Shown here: in pieces, positions 16,294 to 24,772 of the stretch
How positions within the stretch are numbered: position 1 is the first letter of the stretch
Layout: the number at the start of each line of letters is the position of its first letter
Source of the DNA: Thermogutta sp.
GTDB taxonomy: Bacteria > Planctomycetota > Planctomycetia > Pirellulales > Thermoguttaceae
Length of the DNA: 31,968 bases
Direction: 5' to 3'
Assembly: GCF_014359955.1 (NCBI RefSeq)
Contig: NZ_JACIYL010000001.1
Location: forward strand, 1-31,968
Notes under the pieces: model-generated
Database searches by the model: none
Told to the model about the DNA's origin: nothing
Seen by the model: only the letters and a program-made list of their open reading frames with translations
Made by a program: the position numbers and the translations under genes

Positions 16294-16467
16294 TCAGAGG
16301 ACCCCTGCCTGCTGGGCGGTGGGAAAAGGATCGGAAGCCACCCGCTCCTTGAATCGAGCGTCGGTCTGCCGGGTTAAGGCCTTCCCGTCGGACGGCAGCA
16401 CCGCACAACCGACGCTCCACGAACTCACCGTCAGACATCCAAGCAATATGAGGATAATTTTCCACAT
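16294..16467 (-). CDS. Small putative lipoprotein (57 aa)
   Basis: A short gene starting MWKIILILLGCLTV. An N-terminal hydrophobic segment runs to a SVGC lipobox-like site, so the mature peptide is probably a lipid-anchored piece of about 38 residues: AVLPSDGKALTRQ, then a basic/acidic stretch containing ARFKERVASDPFPTA, ending AGVL. The DPFPTA motif resembles ends of small planctomycete lipoproteins I recall, but I cannot verify that here. It follows the 124-aa exported protein by 63 bases on the same strand, and the pair looks like a unit. There is no strong Shine-Dalgarno site. The export signal, coherent composition and context support it despite the small size; function unknown. Confidence 0.68.
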   Translation of the reverse strand: MWKIILILLGCLTVSSWSVGCAVLPSDGKALTRQTDARFKERVASDPFPTAQQAGVL

Positions 16468-16530
16468 CGTTTTGGAAACACCATCCCTGGCCGATTCCTG
16501 GCCCCAACCGTTTGCCTCCGAACATTCCCC

Positions 16531-16905
16531 CTACGGCAGGACCTGTTCCTGTCCCATCCAATCGTACACCGACTCGATCTTCTTTGGCTGTTCCTTCGGT
16601 TTGAAAAGCCGATCGAAAAAGGACTTTTTCTCTTCCTGTTTCTTGACTGCCCCGGGAGGATAGAACTGGGACCGCTCAGGGGGAGACGACTTGTGCGGAA
16701 CGAGGGACGCCAGGCCATCGCCGATCTTTTTCAATCCCTGGCCAATGACCGCAAATGGATTGGGCAACTTGGGGAGGCTCAGCCCAGTAGAACTCGTCGA
16801 CTGGCCGGAAGGCCCCGAACTCGCTGCCCAGGTCGTCGCCGGAAGCGACACGAGACAAGCGATCAATCCAGCGATGACTGCGGCTTTCCATACATTTCGA
16901 GACAT
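16531..16905 (-). CDS. Small exported protein of unknown function
   Basis: A 124-residue protein starting MSRNVWKAAVIAGLIACLVS with a signal peptide probably cleaved after TTWA (about residue 27). The mature part is Ser/Gly-rich, then contains LPKLPNPFAVIGQGLKKIGDGLASLVP and a basic tail (KKSFFDRLFKPKEQPKK) ending in an aromatic motif (YDWMGQEQVLP). GGAGGG lies five bases upstream of the ATG at 16905, which decides against the longer frame to 17067. No known domain is recognised. The 57-aa lipoprotein gene follows 63 bases downstream. Confidence 0.82.
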   Translation of the reverse strand: MSRNVWKAAVIAGLIACLVSLPATTWAASSGPSGQSTSSTGLSLPKLPNPFAVIGQGLKKIGDGLASLVPHKSSPPERSQFYPPGAVKKQEEKKSFFDRLFKPKEQPKKIESVYDWMGQEQVLP

Positions 16906-17094
16906 GATCACCCTCCGTTGGCGATTGCAATCCTCCCGTTTTCCCCGACAGACCCATGTCAACCTGCGCGGCGACAAGTCTTTACCAGATATCGCGATGT
17001 AAGTCCAGAGCAAATTCCCCAACTCCCCACTCACACAAGCTCTCCGGTCACACAAGGAACGTGACAACCAAGGTCCTCCGCAAGATGCTTCGAA

Positions 17095-17114
17095 GGGGCA
17101 CGCCTGTCATGCCC
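17095..17114. repeat. Palindromic repeat, GGGCACG type, copy 2
   Basis: GGGGCACGCCTGTCATGCCC matches the unit at 361-379 except for two substitutions. Five perfect outer base pairs (GGGCA/TGCCC) remain, so the hairpin is weaker than in copy 1. Confidence 0.55.
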
Positions 17115-17176
17115 GATGAATTGGAATCGGACCATCCAACGTTGACGAGTGGACCACCGCAAGGCGGACTCCAGGT

Positions 17177-17192
17177 GCAATTCATGCATTGC
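17177..17192. repeat. Palindromic repeat, CAATTC type, short copy
   Basis: GCAAT (17177-17181) and ATTGC (17188-17192) pair around TCATGC, followed by CCC. The left arm has T where other copies have G (GGTGCAATTC), so the outer stem is reduced. Confidence 0.55.
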
Positions 17193-17357
17193 CCCGACTA
17201 CCTCGTGTGCCTGTGGCGTGTCGTTGTTTCTTGCAAAAGTGGGGATGGATCGGCCCAGTCGCGGGTCGAGATGGGCAGCGGCAGTTCTCCCGGGATCCCA
17301 GCCATCTCACTTGACCGAAGGGGCCGCCGCGCGTGTCGTCCTCTTGAAAGACGCAGG

Positions 17358-18080
17358 CTACAGAGTGAGGACAAGCTCCATGAGCCACCGATTCACATCC
17401 GCCAGAACAAGTGGACTCAGTTCGTTGGCGCCCGGATACTGGCGGAGCACGGCATTCATTCCCGCCATATGGAGCCGCTTCAGATCACACGCCGCGGCCG
17501 CCGGCGAATAGGTCGGACTTTCTCCCGCCACAACCAGGAGGATCGGAACACGACGGGCTTCGCGATACCGCACCAGGGGCCTTTCCCCACAGGGTACAGA
17601 TCCGCCCAGGGAAACCACGCCTGCAAAAATCTCCGGCCAGCGCCATGCGAGCCTCAGCGCCATCGTCCCGCCGGTGCTGTGTCCCACCAGAAAAATCTTG
17701 CGGCGGGCAATGCAAAAACGTTTGGTCGCCAGCTCGATAAGCTCAAAGACCCGTGACTCCGCCTCGCTGATGCCCTCAGGCGTTTGTGGCCAACCCCACG
17801 TCTCCTCGTCCGCTCCCATCGCAACGCCCCGCGGCGCAATAGCCACGTAATTACGCAAATCAATCTGGGGCATCACCTGGAGGAGCTCGTTCTCTCGATC
17901 TCCCGCCGTTCCATGAAGCCACACGAGAAGAGGATATTCATAGTTAGGCTCGTAATGAAGAGGCGCAACAATCGCACGGGGTGAACTGTGACGTCGACAT
18001 GTGATCTCTTTGCGTTCACTGCCTGCCAGGGTTGATCCTTCGGCAAACATTCCCTCCGCGAAAGAGTTGCGATCTTCCAT
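17358..18080 (-). CDS. Alpha/beta-hydrolase (phospholipase/carboxylesterase-like), possibly inactive
   Basis: A cytoplasmic protein of 240 residues with the alpha/beta-hydrolase core of the small carboxylesterase/phospholipase group: oxyanion segment LLVWLHGTAG (about 51-60), VAIAPRG, and the nucleophile elbow FLVGHSTGGTMAL with Ser135. At the position where family members carry the acidic residue (usually GxxDxxVP) it reads AGESPTYSP, and where the catalytic His is expected (usually PGGHEL or similar) it reads PGANEL. Two of three catalytic residues therefore seem changed, so the protein may be a non-enzymatic relative or use other residues. The start at 18080 has GGGAG eight bases upstream; the preceding GTG is less likely. 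It stands alone between gaps of 441 and 452 bases. Confidence 0.85.
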   Translation of the reverse strand: MEDRNSFAEGMFAEGSTLAGSERKEITCRRHSSPRAIVAPLHYEPNYEYPLLVWLHGTAGDRENELLQVMPQIDLRNYVAIAPRGVAMGADEETWGWPQTPEGISEAESRVFELIELATKRFCIARRKIFLVGHSTGGTMALRLAWRWPEIFAGVVSLGGSVPCGERPLVRYREARRVPILLVVAGESPTYSPAAAACDLKRLHMAGMNAVLRQYPGANELSPLVLADVNRWLMELVLTL

Positions 18081-18150
18081 CACGAGACTCCCGGTGACTG
18101 AACAAGTCGCTGCTTCGCATTCAAAAAGAGTCTCTGTCAGCCGTTACCCC

Positions 18151-18165
18151 GTAAGGTCTCCTTAC
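18151..18165. repeat. Small perfect hairpin upstream of the hydrolase-like gene
   Basis: GTAAGG (18151-18156) and CCTTAC (18160-18165) pair around TCT. On the minus strand it lies about 70 bases before the start at 18080, within the probable leader; no T-run follows. Confidence 0.5.
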
Positions 18166-18451
18166 AGGAGAGATTCTCCATCGGTTTCCCCGGCCGACAG
18201 CGCTCCCGCGATGGCGAACCCACCGAGTCTGGCGAAAAACAACAATTCCCCCAACGTCACTCGCACCGAAAGGTTTTTCGCTCGACCCTGCATCCCCAAA
18301 CGCGGTCAGTAAACAAGGGTTTTACCGCAGCGATGCGTCCCTGTCAACGCGTCTTTCCCATCACATCGACATGCGAGACGACAATGTAGCGCTATCGACA
18401 ACATCAACACGGCATCGGTCAGCAACGAGCGGACAAAACTCGAGCGCCACG

Positions 18452-18495
18452 GGCATTGCCGTTCCCTTGTGATCCGGCATCAACCAGGCAATGCC
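18452..18495 (-). terminator. Inverted repeat after mdh, possible terminator
   Basis: GGCATTGCC (18452-18460) and GGCAATGCC (18487-18495) are perfect 9-base complements with a 26-base loop, starting 28 bases past the mdh stop. There is no T-run, so it may mark a transcript end or merely stabilise the 3' end; intrinsic termination is unproven. Confidence 0.35.
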
Positions 18496-18522
18496 GCAGG
18501 CGGGCATCCCAACTGCTTGCGA

Positions 18523-20085
<1,563 letters not shown>

Positions 20086-21297
20086 ATGGACTTCCAAAAA
20101 GTCATCGCGGAGCTTAAAGAGGACAAAGGTGGTCGGATCATTCTCATGGTGGCGGATGGGTTGGGAGGCCTTCCCCTCGAACCTGGCGGTCCCACCGAGC
20201 TGGAAGCCGCCAAAACCCCCAACCTCGACCGCCTGGCGAGCCGAGGCGTCTGCGGACTCATGACGCCCATCAAGCCGGGAATCACGCCCGGAAGCGGCCC
20301 GGGACATCTGGGAATTTTCGGGTACGATCCCCTCAAGTACGTGATCGGCCGGGGCGTCCTGGAGGCAACGGGGATCGGTTTCGCCGTCGGCCCGGATGAT
20401 GTGGCAATCCGTTGCAATTTCTGCACCCTGGATAGCGAAGGCCGAATCACCGATCGACGCGCAGGCCGTATCCCCACGGAAGAGAGCGCCGCCCTCGTCC
20501 AAAAGCTCAAGGCCATCCGTATTCCGGGCGTGGAAGTGTTCGTGGAACCGGTGAAAGAACACCGTTTTGTCGTTGTATTCCGGGCACCTGGTCTCGGCGC
20601 CAACGTGGCAGACACCGATCCCCAACAGGTCGGTGTGCCTCCACTCGATCCGCAGGCCCACGATGAACCCAGCCAGAAAACGGCCGAAATCGCACGCCAG
20701 TTCATCGCCGAGGCGCGAAAAATCATCGGTCAGCACCCCAAAGCCAATGGGCTGACCATGCGCGGATTCTCGAAACGGCCGGACCTTCCTTCCTATCGGG
20801 AAGCCTACGGACTGAAAGCCGCCGCCATCGCCGTCTATCCGATGTACAAGGGGCTGGCAAGTTTGGTCGGAATGGATCTGCTGGGGCAGCCTTCCACTCT
20901 TGATGAAGAAATCGACGTGCTGGAAAAAGCCTGGAAAGAATCCGACTATGACTTCTTCTTTGTTCACTTCAAATACACGGATTCTCGTGGCGAGGACGGT
21001 AATTTCGACGCCAAAGTCAAGATGATCGAGCAGTTCGACTCCGTCATCCCCCGAGTCGAGGCCCTCCGCCCCGACGTCCTCATCGTTACCGGCGATCACA
21101 GCACTCCGGCCAAGCTGAAGAGCCATAGCTGGCATCCCGTGCCCACGCTGCTGGTGGCGGATACCTGCCGCCCGGATGGCGCTACGGAATTCAGCGAACG
21201 AGCGTGTCTCCACGGCGGCCTGGGCCACTTCGAGGCCATGTACCTCATGCCCCTCGCCCTCGCTCATGCAGGCCGACTCGCCAAGTTCGGCGCCTGA
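20086..21297 (+). CDS. apgM: 2,3-bisphosphoglycerate-independent phosphoglycerate mutase, archaeal type
   Basis: Interconverts 3- and 2-phosphoglycerate in glycolysis and gluconeogenesis without a bisphosphoglycerate cofactor. The 403 residues belong to the alkaline-phosphatase superfamily: metal-binding Asp24 in MVADGLGG, the likely nucleophile Ser70 in TPGSGPGHLG, then IGRGVLEATG, NFCTLD, RAGRIPT, GLTMRGFS, FFFVHFKYTD, GDHST and the C-terminal GGLGHFEA. The GPGH and APGLGANVADTDPQQVG segments are typical of the archaeal-type (aPGAM) enzymes, which planctomycetes and some other bacteria also use. I start at ATG 20086 because TGAGGT lies nine bases before it; the frame is open to 20002. It converges with the NPCBM gene, 47 bases away. 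Confidence 0.95.
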   Translation: MDFQKVIAELKEDKGGRIILMVADGLGGLPLEPGGPTELEAAKTPNLDRLASRGVCGLMTPIKPGITPGSGPGHLGIFGYDPLKYVIGRGVLEATGIGFAVGPDDVAIRCNFCTLDSEGRITDRRAGRIPTEESAALVQKLKAIRIPGVEVFVEPVKEHRFVVVFRAPGLGANVADTDPQQVGVPPLDPQAHDEPSQKTAEIARQFIAEARKIIGQHPKANGLTMRGFSKRPDLPSYREAYGLKAAAIAVYPMYKGLASLVGMDLLGQPSTLDEEIDVLEKAWKESDYDFFFVHFKYTDSRGEDGNFDAKVKMIEQFDSVIPRVEALRPDVLIVTGDHSTPAKLKSHSWHPVPTLLVADTCRPDGATEFSERACLHGGLGHFEAMYLMPLALAHAGRLAKFGA

Positions 21298-21344
21298 GAT
21301 CCCCGCACAGGCAGCCACTTCCCACAAGAATACACACGCAAAAA

Positions 21345-22646
21345 TCACGGCTGGCTGGATGCCGACCGAATGAGTCGCGCATTCAGCCAGTCCGCATAAT
21401 CCAGTTCGTCGGCCCGCTCACCGAATTCAACAACAAGATCGATTCGTTCCGCTCCACACACATCCACGCGGACGGGCTGGGGGGAATCAGTGCCGCGAAC
21501 CGGCCCCACAACGCTCCGCGACTGCCCATCGACAAGAACCCGAAAGACAACACTTCCCGCCCCCTGTGACAGGTCATCGATCGCGACCTCAGCTTCAAAC
21601 CTGTCAAACTGCCCTTTCAGACTATAAGTAAGCCGACTGGCGCTATAGACACCCAGCCCCTTGATATACACCCGCCGATCTGCCCGCAACAGTCCCCCTC
21701 GATTGTTTCGATCCCGATAATACGGCCTTACATATTCAAGAAACGGAACGAATAGATAGCGATCCGGTTCTAAATCTGACAGATAGACAACGTTCTTGTT
21801 AATCACCTGCAGAAAGCACACGGTGTTTAACGGAATAGTCACGATTTTTCCCGCAAAGCCAGCTCTCAACACCTGGTTCCCGGACGGCGAAGGTTGCGTT
21901 TTCCCTGCTTCCGCACCCTGCGGCTTTTTCTCCAGGTTCGTGTCAACGCGCATCAAAATTCGACTGCCATCTTGCAGGCCGACCCAAACCCGTGTTCCGA
22001 CCTCAGCCGCTTCCGTCACGCCCGGCTCCGGTGGTTTTTGAAATCGCAGTGCCCTCAGGTTGGCAAGCGGAAAGGCCTGTTCGCCCAGAACACTGCTGAT
22101 GGGCAGAGTTTCTCCGCCCGTCCAGTTCTTCAGCTCCCCGGCCAGTTGATCACCATTTAAAAAGAGCACCCCCTCACCGCCTTTCAGCAAAACTCCCATC
22201 AATCGGTCCCTCAGGACCAGGTCCCGCGGATTCTTCAGCACCACCCCGGCGCATTGAGCACGGGGCAACCGTAGCTCTCCGAGCTCGGGATGAGCCCAGC
22301 GGACCTCCTCTGTCGTGAGGCCAGTCAACCGACCAGCCAGCGCTGATCCATCCCGCAACAAAAGGCAGCTCGCATCCTGGATATCAAAGAGCTCTCCCCA
22401 GTAAACGAGGTCTTCCATCGGACAACTCCACCCGCCCTCCCCTCCACGAAACACAAACTGCCCCTGCTCCCAGCCCACCAGCACACCTTCCCTGGTCTGA
22501 CCACTGACCAGCCGCGCCACCGGATAGCTTTTTCCCTCTTCACACAGTCCTGTCGCCAGGAGCGCATACAGCCACAGAGCCCACCACAAGACCGGGCCAA
22601 GCAGCCGAGGCCACCTTCTTTGAGGCCGACAACTTCTATCACGCAT
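21345..22646 (-). CDS. Exported protein with C-terminal NPCBM-like domain
   Basis: About 433 residues. An Arg-rich start and hydrophobic run (LLGPVLWWALWLYALLATGL) form a signal peptide or anchor. Residues about 40-200 look like repeated small beta units (SGQTREGVLVGWEQGQFVF, DGSALAGRLTGLTTEEVRW, NGDQLAGELKNWTGGETL), the kind of repeat often seen in planctomycete surface proteins. The last 140 residues match the NPCBM/NEW2 carbohydrate-binding pattern (KGLGVYSASRLTYSLKGQ, FEAEVAIDD, GSVVFRVLVDG, RIDLVVEFG, DYADWLNARLI), implying sugar or cell-wall binding outside the cytoplasm. ATG 22646 is preferred for its cleaner signal; ATG 22685 is possible. It ends the large right-hand minus-strand cluster, 147 bases after the cyclase-fold gene. 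Confidence 0.85.
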   Translation of the reverse strand: MRDRSCRPQRRWPRLLGPVLWWALWLYALLATGLCEEGKSYPVARLVSGQTREGVLVGWEQGQFVFRGGEGGWSCPMEDLVYWGELFDIQDASCLLLRDGSALAGRLTGLTTEEVRWAHPELGELRLPRAQCAGVVLKNPRDLVLRDRLMGVLLKGGEGVLFLNGDQLAGELKNWTGGETLPISSVLGEQAFPLANLRALRFQKPPEPGVTEAAEVGTRVWVGLQDGSRILMRVDTNLEKKPQGAEAGKTQPSPSGNQVLRAGFAGKIVTIPLNTVCFLQVINKNVVYLSDLEPDRYLFVPFLEYVRPYYRDRNNRGGLLRADRRVYIKGLGVYSASRLTYSLKGQFDRFEAEVAIDDLSQGAGSVVFRVLVDGQSRSVVGPVRGTDSPQPVRVDVCGAERIDLVVEFGERADELDYADWLNARLIRSASSQP

Positions 22647-22793
22647 CAATACGTTTTTAAAATGGGCACAAATAATCATCACCATGACGACATCACAGGC
22701 ACCGGAAAACCTTTATTTCCATCTCCCACAAGCTCTTGATCGAGTGCGCAGTTGCGTATTCACACCTCCCGCGCACCGTAGCCCTGCCACCTG

Positions 22794-23837
22794 TCAGCGC
22801 TCAAAAATGGGCAAATACTGATAGGGAAGTTGCAGCACGAGAAGGGCCATCGCCGTTCCCAGTTCGGGCGAAATCGGATCACTCCACGAGCCGTCAGGCT
22901 GCTGCCGCGCGATGAGGTCATCCCGTATCGCGGGGAAGTATCGGTGCCAGGCCGCTCCTCCTTTCTGCCACATAGCCTGAACACAATAATAGTGTCCATA
23001 ATAGTAATATGGTTCCTGCCTGATCACGCCAGGTTCAGGTACAAAGCGCAACAGATAGTTAATTCCCCGGTCTATTTCCTCCCCCTCGTAAATTCCGGCA
23101 CTGAATAACGCGACCATCGCTGCGGCAGATCGGGCAAAAGCACTTTCCCCCGGCACGGTCATGTAGCGAAAACCGCCGTCCGGATTCTGGCACCGGCGAA
23201 CATACGCCACGCAGCGATCCACGGTGGTCTTGGGAACATAGATCCCTGCGTTTCTGGCCGCCCGCAGAGCCATGATCTGACAGACGGTCACGGAAATATC
23301 CGCGTCCAGTTTTTGCGGCTGATAGCGCCATCCGCCTTCGTCGTTTTGCGTGTTCACAATGAGTCGAACGGCACGTGTCAGTTTATCCTTGAGATCCGGT
23401 CGCGAGTCTGATCCCCAGCATTCCGCCAGAAACAGCGTGCCGAAGCCGTGCTCATACATCGGCCCGCGACTGGCGGCCCCCACATTGAGGATCAGCCCAT
23501 TTTCCCGACACTGCCCCAGCACATAATCGAGTGCCCGGCTGAGCTCCTTGCCGAACCTCCCCCGGCCAGGCAAACTGCCTTCTGCCAGAAAGGCCATTCC
23601 CGCCAGAGAGGTCACCGCCACATTGCCCCGATAGGCCCCAGACCCGAACGAACCATCCGAATGTTGATGGCCGGCCAGGTACACGAGGCCTCTTTCAATA
23701 CTTTTCTCGGCATCCGGCGTCAGCCAGTCGACGCGCCCCACATTCTCCGCCAGGGCCACGCCCGACGAACATGGCAGACCACTTCCCGCAAACACCCCCA
23801 ATAGCGCCAGCGCAATGTGCCACTTCAAACAGCGCAT
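22794..23837 (-). CDS. Exported terpenoid-cyclase/prenyltransferase-fold repeat protein
   Basis: About 347 residues, exported: MRCLKWHIALALLGVFAG begins a signal peptide ending near SGVALA. The rest shows repeats of the squalene-hopene cyclase/prenyltransferase alpha-alpha barrel, each ending in a QW-like motif: QHSDGSFGSG, QNDEGGWRYQ, QNPDGGFRYM and QQPDGSWSDP. The DxDD catalytic motif of squalene cyclases is not seen (there is LDADIS), and a periplasmic place would be odd for that reaction, so it is more likely a structural or binding protein with this fold. The start at 23837 is chosen for the signal peptide; the frame is open to 23912. It follows the P/Q-rich gene by 190 bases (115 from the longer start), in the same orientation as the VWA/DUF4175 genes. 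Confidence 0.88.
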   Translation of the reverse strand: MRCLKWHIALALLGVFAGSGLPCSSGVALAENVGRVDWLTPDAEKSIERGLVYLAGHQHSDGSFGSGAYRGNVAVTSLAGMAFLAEGSLPGRGRFGKELSRALDYVLGQCRENGLILNVGAASRGPMYEHGFGTLFLAECWGSDSRPDLKDKLTRAVRLIVNTQNDEGGWRYQPQKLDADISVTVCQIMALRAARNAGIYVPKTTVDRCVAYVRRCQNPDGGFRYMTVPGESAFARSAAAMVALFSAGIYEGEEIDRGINYLLRFVPEPGVIRQEPYYYYGHYYCVQAMWQKGGAAWHRYFPAIRDDLIARQQPDGSWSDPISPELGTAMALLVLQLPYQYLPIFER

Positions 23838-24027
23838 GGCCACGTCCGAATGCCATTTGACACCGCCGGCGGCACTGATATTCGACATCATATTCGTGAT
23901 GCAAACGCGCATAGTCGATCAGCCTGCGCACGGTTCTTTTTTATCCTGGCGACTATCTTCCACAAGCCCCGCCCATACCTTGCGAAACGGCCCCACCAGG
24001 CCAGATGTTGTACGATGTGATATCCAC

Positions 24028-24771
24028 TTACTCGCCTCGATCACCCGCCGCCGGGCTTTGACCTGGAATGAGTGGCGGTCTCTGGGCCCGAGATAGTTCC
24101 CTGTAATACGATTCTATGAGAGTGCGATACTTGGGAATAAATCTTTCGAATGTTTGTTGCGTCAGTGGCGGTCGCTCTCGCGGTGGAAGTCGTCCCCAAA
24201 TGGCTTCCAGATTGGATCGCCAATCATCGGTCGCCCCTTCCCCCACGGAATGATCTCGTCGCTGCGTGCCGGCTTGCGCCGTTCCAGGCTTCTGCGTGGT
24301 GGCCTCCTGACTTTCCGCTGCCTGCTGCGACGGCGACGCCGGGGCCGGTGTGGGCTGCGCATTCGGCTGTGCCGAAGCGGCCCCGGCAGAAGCCAGCAAT
24401 TTGTCCAGCTCTGCCACAACCTGCCGTTGCAGTTCGCGCGTCGGGGGGCTGACATCCCCCTTCTGCAACCGTTGCGCCGCTTCGCTCGCCAGAGCCAAAA
24501 TGTGCGACATCACATCCGCCTCGTTCATCCACTGCGCACCCAAACCACGGCGGTTCTCCTCCTGAATTTGCGGTGGCTGCGCTTGATCCCGCGAGGCGTT
24601 TCGGTTCACAACACCCTGAGTGTACGCCGTCGGATGAAGCGCGACGCCAAATACCACCCCTAGAACACAGCAAACGTGGGTAACAATATTTGTTTGGGTA
24701 GAATTATGTGTGTTATATTTTCTAAACATAGTCCAGGTCCAGCCGTGTATAGTCATGACTATTCGGGGCAT
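24028..24771 (-). CDS. P/Q-rich exported protein of unknown function
   Basis: A 247-residue protein with an N-terminal hydrophobic segment (VTHVCCVLGVVFGVAL). A middle part (about 60-125) has helix-forming sequence (LALASEAAQRLQKGDVSPPTRELQRQV), followed by a Pro/Ala/Gln linker (about 130-175). A conserved-looking C-terminal motif comes last: WGRLPPRERPPLTQQ followed by FIPKYRTLIESYYREL. The ATG at 24771 is one base after the TAG of the DUF4175-like gene (TAGTATG), so the two are very likely translated together; ATG 24756 and 24729 are alternatives. I recall the W-G-x-LP-x-R...YYR ending from planctomycete genes next to DUF4175 genes, so a shared complex is plausible. Confidence 0.82.
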   Translation of the reverse strand: MPRIVMTIHGWTWTMFRKYNTHNSTQTNIVTHVCCVLGVVFGVALHPTAYTQGVVNRNASRDQAQPPQIQEENRRGLGAQWMNEADVMSHILALASEAAQRLQKGDVSPPTRELQRQVVAELDKLLASAGAASAQPNAQPTPAPASPSQQAAESQEATTQKPGTAQAGTQRRDHSVGEGATDDWRSNLEAIWGRLPPRERPPLTQQTFERFIPKYRTLIESYYRELSRAQRPPLIPGQSPAAGDRGE

Positions 24772-24772
24772 A

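Larger units (their letters stand above)
16906..17357. other. Intergenic region with two palindromic repeats
   Basis: About 450 bases between the exported protein gene and the hydrolase-like gene. Overlapping frames on both strands lack start sites and recognisable protein, so I call none. It holds one GGGCACG-type unit (17095-17114) and one CAATTC-type unit (17177-17192), the same pair of types that stand side by side at 322-379. Confidence 0.6.
18081..18522. other. Intergenic region downstream of mdh
   Basis: About 440 bases with no well-supported gene. A 43-codon minus-strand frame (18162-18293) is discussed as a finding. It contains a perfect small hairpin at 18151-18165 and a 9-base inverted repeat at 18452-18495 just after the mdh stop. 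Confidence 0.5.

Noticed and set aside
16956..17756. 266-codon plus-strand open frame across the gap before the hydrolase-like gene
   Set aside because: Half of it is antisense to the hydrolase-like gene and the other half runs through palindromic repeats; no start site or motif.
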